Below, piece after piece: positions 59,114 through 64,000 of a stretch of DNA of 64,000 nucleotides (its first letter is position 1; each line of letters starts with the position of its first letter). The translations under genes were made by a program, and so were the position numbers. The DNA lies in contig OY782760.1 of the NCBI GenBank assembly GCA_963678205.1, positions 930,001 to 994,000 on the forward strand, in the 5' to 3' direction. The notes beneath the pieces are model-generated. The model saw nothing but the letters and a program-made list of their open reading frames with translations. It did no database searches and had not been told where the DNA came from. Source of the stretch: G963556115 sp963678205. GTDB taxonomy: Bacteria; Planctomycetota; SZUA-567.

Positions 59114-60979
59114 ATGAAAATTAAATGGAAAATAATATCTCTACCAGTTATCGCCATTCTTGGTACTACGATAATTATGGCGTTGTCGTTAGGAATCAAT
59201 AATAATGTCCAGAAAAAAGTAGTCCTTCCTACCTTTGTTGATGAAACCATAAACTCAGAAAAAGATAAAATTAAGGCCTTAATCCTGCTTGAAGTGGGTC
59301 AGTTGGAAGAACTGATTAGCGGAACTAATAATGAGGAAGAAATAAAAAACAAAATTATAGCGCAGACAGATAATGCTGCATATACCAAAGATAAATCAGG
59401 TTATTTTTTTATCTATGATATGAAAGGAAATAGAATTAATTCGCCTGGAGTAGAAGGTGAAGCAAAAATAAGTGGAAATTACTGGGATTATAAAGATAGC
59501 AAGGGAAAGTTTCTATTTCGAGAATTAATAGATGCCGCGAATAAAGGTGGTGGTTTTGTTGACTACTGGTTCCCTAAAAAAGGTGAAACTGAGCCTTCGC
59601 CAAAAATAAGTTATGTTATGCCAATTAAGAATACAGATTATTTTGTTGGTACTGGGCTCTATATTGACCAGGCATTAGCTCACGCTAAAGGAATTGAAAC
59701 CAGTATTAGTGAAGAGGTAAATTCATATAGAATATATTTTTATATAATTGGTGGGCTGTATATTTTGGTGCTTGGCGTTATTGCTTATTTGATTATAAAA
59801 GGGATTATTTCTGGGCTCAATGGTGTGGTCTCCCGCTTGATGACTATTGTTGATAAAGGCGACACTACAGTACAGATTGATGATAGTTTGCTTGCAAGAA
59901 AAGATGAGATAAAAGATCTGGCTCATGCTGGGAAAAGCTTGCTTCATGATTACCGAAAAATTGCAGAGCTTGCAACTAATCTTGCAGAAAAAAACTGGTG
60001 TCAGGATATTACAGTAAAGTCTGATCATGATGAAATGAGTAAATCTCTGTCAGAAATGATATCTGAAATGAATCTCACACTTTCTCAATATAAACAGAGA
60101 ATGTTTGAATTAAATGAAGGTATACGCCAGGTGAGTATCGCAAGCCAGGCACTGTCTGAGGGGGCTACCTCACAGGCTGCTTCTATTGAAGAGGTATCTG
60201 CTTCGTTAATTGAGATGGGTGGAAGAATCAATCAGAATGCAAAGAATGCTGAGGAAGCAAAACAGTTGTCAAAATCAGCAAATACCGCTGCTGTAAATGG
60301 ACAGCAGCAAATGCAGGATTTAACTTCAGCAATTAATGATATTACCCTTAGAGCTGAAGAAACAAAAATGGTTGTTAAGACAATTGATGATATTGCTTTT
60401 CAGACAAATTTGCTTGCTTTGAATGCAGCAGTTGAAGCAGCGAGGGCTGGGATACATGGCAAAGGTTTTGCTGTTGTTGCTGAAGAGGTAAGAAATTTGG
60501 CTGCAAGGTCTGCTAACGCTGCTGGCGAAACGGCAGAATTGATCGATAATGTTGTTCGGGATGTTCGGGTAGGAAATGATATGACTCAGAGTACTTCCAG
60601 TGCACTCAATAGTATTGTAGAGCAGATTAGTAAGGCTTCAGATCTTGTTGTCGATATAGCGAGTGCTTCTAATGATCAGGCTCAAGGTATTGCTCAGATT
60701 AATCAAGGGCTTGAGCAGATAGATGCTGTTACTCAAGAGAATACCGCCAGTGCTGAAGAAACAGCTGCGGCCAGTGCTCATATGACAATTTTAGTTGAAA
60801 CTATTAATGCTGATATTGAAAAATTCAAATTAAAGCAAGGTAAACATTTAAGCGCTTCAGGGCACAAAATGGTGAAGCATAAACCAGCTGTTAGTTCTTC
60901 TAAGCCATTGTCAAGAGCAGCTATGATAACTCCTCAGGAGCAAATAAAGCTAGATGATTCAGATTTTGGAAAATTTTGA
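59114..60979 (+). CDS. Methyl-accepting chemotaxis protein with sCache sensor (2)
   Basis: 621 residues, a paralog of the preceding receptor with the same order: TM1, sCache_2 (KSGYFFIYDMKGNRINSPGV, GGFVDYWFPKKGE, TDYFVGTGLYID), TM2, HAMP, signalling tip AFQTNLLALNAAVEAARAG and tail DDSDFGKF. The sensor domains differ enough to suggest different ligands after duplication. ATG 59114 follows GTGGAG; the frame is open ten codons earlier without a ribosome site. A terminator separates it from its twin. Confidence 0.94.
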   Translation: MKIKWKIISLPVIAILGTTIIMALSLGINNNVQKKVVLPTFVDETINSEKDKIKALILLEVGQLEELISGTNNEEEIKNKIIAQTDNAAYTKDKSGYFFIYDMKGNRINSPGVEGEAKISGNYWDYKDSKGKFLFRELIDAANKGGGFVDYWFPKKGETEPSPKISYVMPIKNTDYFVGTGLYIDQALAHAKGIETSISEEVNSYRIYFYIIGGLYILVLGVIAYLIIKGIISGLNGVVSRLMTIVDKGDTTVQIDDSLLARKDEIKDLAHAGKSLLHDYRKIAELATNLAEKNWCQDITVKSDHDEMSKSLSEMISEMNLTLSQYKQRMFELNEGIRQVSIASQALSEGATSQAASIEEVSASLIEMGGRINQNAKNAEEAKQLSKSANTAAVNGQQQMQDLTSAINDITLRAEETKMVVKTIDDIAFQTNLLALNAAVEAARAGIHGKGFAVVAEEVRNLAARSANAAGETAELIDNVVRDVRVGNDMTQSTSSALNSIVEQISKASDLVVDIASASNDQAQGIAQINQGLEQIDAVTQENTASAEETAAASAHMTILVETINADIEKFKLKQGKHLSASGHKMVKHKPAVSSSKPLSRAAMITPQEQIKLDDSDFGKF

Positions 60980-61001
60980 TAAATAACATATAAGTGTTAC
61001 C

Positions 61002-61041
61002 ATAAATAAACCCCGAAGAAATCTCTCCGGGGTTTATTTAT
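61002..61041. terminator. Bidirectional terminator
   Basis: Perfect 13-bp stem ATAAATAAACCCC / GGGGTTTATTTAT with a 14-nt loop between the receptor and convergent lipoprotein gene. Confidence 0.85.
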
Positions 61042-61054
61042 GGGATAAAATATA

Positions 61055-61231
61055 TTATTTATAAACTGATTCACTTGGATTTATATAATTTTGCATATCA
61101 TGTTTTACTATTTCATTAGGGACAGAAGCACCCTGATGTTGTTCTATATCTCCACCTAGCTTTGAGTCGCATCCTATAAGGCAGCAGAGCACTGCAATTA
61201 AAACACTACTCATTATTACTAGCTTCTTCAT
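61055..61231 (-). CDS. Small lipoprotein, unknown function
   Basis: 58 residues. Lipoprotein signal MKKLVIMSSVLIAVLCCLIG with the lipobox LIGC, so the mature protein (about 38 residues, acidic, Asn/Gln-rich) is membrane-tethered. AAGGAGAAAATA precedes the ATG. The frame is open upstream but only this ATG gives a signal peptide. Family not recognised. Confidence 0.7.
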   Translation of the reverse strand: MKKLVIMSSVLIAVLCCLIGCDSKLGGDIEQHQGASVPNEIVKHDMQNYINPSESVYK

Positions 61232-61349
61232 TATTTTCTCCTTATATAAGTTAAAATAGTTATTAACACTGCCGGTGCGATATAACCATATGACTAATGC
61301 TAAATATTTTCTATAAATAGTCAAATGAATTACTATTTTATGTAGGGTA

Positions 61350-62138
61350 TTATCTTAACTCATCTTGAAGTTTATTTATGTCAAGACCCTGATCAAGGAA
61401 TAATCTTATTAATGCTGTAGCTTTACCGTATTCCACCATCGGTCTGGTTACTTTGAGGCTGAGATAGCCTTTGGCGTTTGCTTTGATATTGGCAACGTTC
61501 TCTCTGTCTTCTTCATGGGTTTCACCAGCTGGGTCAAGTTTATAACCTCCATCAGCTGCTTTTTCTTCATAGTTATTTTCAACTGCGAGGAGTTTTACCT
61601 GAATATTGCAGCCTTTATATTTGTATCTGTTGTTTTCTAGGTTATATCTGAAGTGTCTTAGGTTGAACCATACAGCAGTATAATACTCCCTAAGATATGG
61701 TTTCTTTGGTTTATAATTTCCTGGAAGTCTATACATTTTATAGAGGCTTGGTATAGCAAAAACAACTCCTCTAAAGAATTCATCAGCGGCGTATAATTTT
61801 TTTGAAATTGAATATCCGTCACCGCTTCCTGACCATGCACCATAATAAATGGCTTTTGTGCCGGCTATTACTGAAATACCAAATTGCGTATCTGCACTGA
61901 TTGCATTGATTAGATATGCAAATTCTTTGGGCTTTATAGGGTTCTCTAGTTCAAGATGATCATTTATAATAAAAGAATTACTATGTTTGTCATACTTTAT
62001 GCTACTTATGAGACCGATTCCGTCTGCTTTACCTTCAAGAGTAATGCCTTTGGGAACAGAGGAATATTTAATCTCTTCTGCTCTAGAAAAATTACTGAAA
62101 ACAATAAGTAATAATAGGATTGAAACAAAATACTTCAT
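61350..62138 (-). CDS. Secreted protein of unknown function
   Basis: 262 residues with a clean Sec signal (MKYFVSILLLLIVFSNFSRA, cleavage near SRA). The mature part is basic and Tyr-rich, with aromatic patches (YYGAWSGSGDGYSI, YYTAVWFNLRHFRYNLENN) and a helical C-terminus. No catalytic motif recognised. It shares the minus strand with the small conserved genes upstream (62.2-64.0 kb) and may be in their operon; the gap is 33 nt. Confidence 0.65.
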   Translation of the reverse strand: MKYFVSILLLLIVFSNFSRAEEIKYSSVPKGITLEGKADGIGLISSIKYDKHSNSFIINDHLELENPIKPKEFAYLINAISADTQFGISVIAGTKAIYYGAWSGSGDGYSISKKLYAADEFFRGVVFAIPSLYKMYRLPGNYKPKKPYLREYYTAVWFNLRHFRYNLENNRYKYKGCNIQVKLLAVENNYEEKAADGGYKLDPAGETHEEDRENVANIKANAKGYLSLKVTRPMVEYGKATALIRLFLDQGLDINKLQDELR

Positions 62139-62171
62139 AAAACTAACCTCTCTATCTTCTATTTATATAGT

Positions 62172-62675
62172 TTATTCATCAGTGCTGCATTCAAAAATAT
62201 GTTCTAATTCTTTTTTTGCCTCATTAAGAGTCTCTTCTGTAACTTCTGGTACTGCTACTCGTATTTCATCTTTTATGCGGGTATCATATATAATTAAATT
62301 TTCCCCTTCAGGGGATTTTTCAATTTCTTCTAGCCTCAGTATTCTCTTTCTGATTAAAATCAGAGCTAAAAGGTATGTGAATAAAGTGTTTTTATTCGTG
62401 TCTTTGTTATAAAGACTACTGAAGAATGTATAAAAGGCCTCGGTATCAATTTTTAGCTTATTCTTTTTATCCTGTTCTTTGTTTTGAAGATGAGTTTTCC
62501 AGTATGAAAAAATATCAGACTTATCAAGATCATTCCATACTTCTGAAGAATAGTCATATCGTATAAAACTATCGCCTTCTTCCTTTAGTGCTGAGAAAAA
62601 AGTATCACCTATTTCAAATACTTTTTCACTTACAGTACAGATGCGCTGGCTCTTGTTTACCTTCCATTCTGGCAT
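62172..62675 (-). CDS. Conserved PVC-type cytosolic protein, unknown
   Basis: 167 residues, no signal peptide. It opens MPEWKVNKSQRICTVSEKVF with an 'F(E)xGDTFFSALKEEG' stretch, the pattern of a family I associate with Planctomycetota/Lentisphaerota ('C.....F..GE..YS.L'). In many relatives this region has zinc-like cysteines; only one Cys remains here. The middle (TLFTYLLALILIRKRILRLE) is hydrophobic helical. Family recall only, not a verified match. Confidence 0.55.
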   Translation of the reverse strand: MPEWKVNKSQRICTVSEKVFEIGDTFFSALKEEGDSFIRYDYSSEVWNDLDKSDIFSYWKTHLQNKEQDKKNKLKIDTEAFYTFFSSLYNKDTNKNTLFTYLLALILIRKRILRLEEIEKSPEGENLIIYDTRIKDEIRVAVPEVTEETLNEAKKELEHIFECSTDE

Positions 62676-62696
62676 ATTTATTTTTCCTGTTATATA

Positions 62697-62876
62697 TTAA
62701 CGAGCTCTGAAAAATCTATCTCCTGAACCGCTTGAACCTATTTTGATTTTAATACTTTTCATGCATTTTGGGCAGTGACCAACATAATGCGTACCTGCTT
62801 TGTTTTTGTAAATTCTTGCATATACATTACAACACTCAAACATTATACCTAGGTACGATTTGTCTTTGTCGCTCAT
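62697..62876 (-). CDS. Tiny Cys-rich conserved protein (PVC-type)
   Basis: 59 residues from ATG 62876, which has AAAGG six bases upstream; a TTG two codons earlier is less likely. GIMFECCNVYARIYKNKAGT and HYVGHCPKCMKSIKIKIGSS form two Cys pairs (CC and CPKC), likely a zinc ribbon, followed by GSGDRFFRAR. The pattern is one I recall from small planctomycetal, verrucomicrobial and lentisphaeral proteins of unknown role. 21 nt before the 167-residue gene. Confidence 0.65.
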   Translation of the reverse strand: MSDKDKSYLGIMFECCNVYARIYKNKAGTHYVGHCPKCMKSIKIKIGSSGSGDRFFRAR

Positions 62877-62927
62877 TTTCAACCTTTTCTTATAAAGTAC
62901 AAGTAATATTGCAAGTTGTCAGATTGG

Positions 62928-63551
62928 TTACTTCTTAATATATGGATGATCAATCAAGTATTCAACAGCTTTAATTTTTATTTTTATTTTTTGCTTTATA
63001 TTGGCATCAATTTTTTCGAATTTTGTATTTTTTAAAGAACCAGATATAAATTTATTTAATTCACTCTTAAACTTATAATAATCAGATACTGCACTGAGTA
63101 AAAGCAGGGTTTTATAAACATTGATATCAAGTATATTTTTTGGTGTAGTAAGTTCTTCTTTAATCTTAGAGAATTTTAGCATTATCTCATCTTTAGATGT
63201 TTTTTGTGAAATAGTATATGCTGCTTTCTGGTAAATTAGGCAATATGTTTTGTCTAATTTTATAAAGTCTCCTGGAATTGGGTCTGGGGGTTCATCTAGA
63301 AATATTATCGCATTTTCAGCTCCGTTATTTGTGCTGAATATTCCTTTAAAATGGATAGGTGATATTTTTAGTATTTTATCTGGTTGCTTGAAATATAGGA
63401 AGCCATGCTTGAAGCCAAGTATTCTTCCATTTAAAATAATATTATCATTTAGAAGAAGATAAGATTCAGGTGATTCATTGCAGCTGGCAGAAATTGCAGT
63501 TGTTATTAGTAAGATTAACATAGTGGAAAATATAGATATATTTTTAAACAT
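62928..63551 (-). CDS. Secreted protein with N-terminal LLLNDNIILNGRI repeat-like strand, unknown
   Basis: 207 residues from ATG 63551 (GGAG seven bases upstream; a GTG two codons earlier overlaps the previous stop). Sec signal MFKNISIFSTMLILLITTAI with cleavage near SAS. The mature part begins with a beta-rich section (ESYLLLNDNIILNGRILGFK, IIFLDEPPDPIPGDFIKL), resembling the small SH3-like domains seen in planctomycetal secreted proteins, then a lysine-rich helical C-terminus. Not assigned. Confidence 0.6.
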   Translation of the reverse strand: MFKNISIFSTMLILLITTAISASCNESPESYLLLNDNIILNGRILGFKHGFLYFKQPDKILKISPIHFKGIFSTNNGAENAIIFLDEPPDPIPGDFIKLDKTYCLIYQKAAYTISQKTSKDEIMLKFSKIKEELTTPKNILDINVYKTLLLLSAVSDYYKFKSELNKFISGSLKNTKFEKIDANIKQKIKIKIKAVEYLIDHPYIKK

Positions 63552-63553
63552 TA

Positions 63554-64000
63554 TCACTCTCCACTAGGCGCTAGGTTTAGTAAAGCTTGGATTAATGACT
63601 CTAGAGTTGATTTCGGAAGTAGCAATCTTCCTTTCAAACTAGTACGGTTTGAATCGATAGTAAAATTAAGCGGTGGAGTATTTACTTCTTTCGAGTTAAA
63701 ATATTGAGAAAACTCTCTCCAAGGTATAGGAAGCCTATTTGGTGGGGATGGTGTAGGCCAGATCGCTTCAGATTGCATTATAATTTGAAGGTATCGTAGG
63801 GGATTAAATGTTAGGTTGAGTATTGTCTCCGGCTTGTTATTCTTATTTGCAACACGTGATAATATTGAATCGTCTTGCTCTAAATTTTTACTGCTTTCAG
63901 CAGTACGTTGGATTACTTTTAAGCAAAAGTCCTTGGTATTATTGTATTGATCTTCTGTAAGTGGCGCAAGTGGTACTACGGTTATAAGGTTATTGTTAAG
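63554..64000 (-). CDS. Unknown protein, partial at window edge
   Basis: The minus-strand frame is open from the window end to a TGA at 63554-63556, so at least 148 residues are the C-terminal part of a longer protein. Visible sequence: LITVVPLAPLTEDQ, 'NLTFNPLRYLQII', and the end LLLPKSTLESLIQALLNLAP. An internal ATG at 63778 has no ribosome site and is not taken as the start. The stop overlaps the next gene's upstream GTG, so translation is coupled. No function recognised. Confidence 0.6.
   Translation of the reverse strand, partial: LNNNLITVVPLAPLTEDQYNNTKDFCLKVIQRTAESSKNLEQDDSILSRVANKNNKPETILNLTFNPLRYLQIIMQSEAIWPTPSPPNRLPIPWREFSQYFNSKEVNTPPLNFTIDSNRTSLKGRLLLPKSTLESLIQALLNLAPSGE

Noticed and set aside
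1..64000. CRISPR arrays, tRNA or rRNA genes, complete insertion sequences
   Set aside because: No regularly spaced direct repeats, cloverleaf-like sequences, rRNA signatures or transposase reading frames were seen.

Overview
The window is AT-rich bacterial chromosomal DNA, densely coding on both strands. It carries flagellar and chemotaxis genes (a CheD-CheB fusion, FliM, a FliN/FliY-type protein, three flagellin-family genes, three methyl-accepting chemotaxis proteins), a periplasmic SurA/PpiD-like folding factor (so two membranes) and housekeeping genes (tgt, tsaC, tsaD, purD, folD, pyk, argG, ispF, xer, pcm). The tiny Cys-rich protein at 62.7 kb and its 167-residue neighbour resemble small proteins I associate with Planctomycetota, Verrucomicrobiota and Lentisphaerota. 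My best guess is a motile anaerobic member of the PVC group, probably Lentisphaerota. This rests on recall of family distributions, not a search.

Layout. 0-13.8 kb, mostly minus strand: cheD-cheB (cut by the window edge), a SurA-like chaperone, tgt (plus strand), the folD / alpha-beta hydrolase / purD / tsaC operon, the FtsB-like / fliM / fliN operon, pyruvate kinase and a ROK regulator. 14-21.4 kb, plus strand: a sugar ABC transporter (binding protein, permease, double ATPase) and a dCache chemoreceptor with a small companion gene. 21.5-30.7 kb: a GNAT protein, tsaD-pcm, a 1289-residue PocR/PAS/GAF hybrid kinase, a decayed DUF1638 gene and argG. 31-39 kb: a 2-keto-3-deoxy-sugar catabolic island (KDG kinase, IclR regulator, orphan degenerate ABC ATPase, zinc dehydrogenase, KduD-type SDR) with a CBS-type Mn-pyrophosphatase inside it. 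39.2-44.3 kb: the flagellin cluster, with unusually rich RNA signals. 44.5-47.9 kb: ispF-xer, then 1.5 kb of apparently structured RNA, then a VOC protein. 48-53.3 kb: a sugar kinase, a flavodoxin-fold oxidoreductase, a dead YoaP-type acetyltransferase, and a CstR/CsoR-like regulator with two membrane polyferredoxins. 53.4-56.7 kb: a DjlA/YcjF/YcjX-like stress module. 57-61 kb: two sCache chemoreceptors. 61-64 kb: small exported or conserved unknowns.

How it fits together. The chemoreceptors all end in the same tail, which fits a CheR/CheB docking pentapeptide. The sugar genes appear to sit under ROK and IclR control, with candidate inverted-repeat operators visible.

The two most unusual things are RNA-level. 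(1) A near-perfect sigma-28 promoter at 43.57 kb is followed by about 84 nt ending in an intrinsic terminator. This candidate small RNA carries an 11-nt loop sequence exactly complementary to the leader of one flagellin gene and partly complementary to the sequence just upstream of another flagellin's ribosome-binding site. Those same leaders have CsrA-like GGA hairpins. (2) At 46.0-46.8 kb there are two diverged copies of a roughly 130-nt structured RNA whose hairpins covary. Each copy is preceded by a colinear mini-ORF encoding a PPE-containing peptide. A third mini-ORF with a PEY motif sits inside a hairpin-sequestered translation start just before a terminator. All functional statements are read from sequence by eye; no database search or folding program was run.
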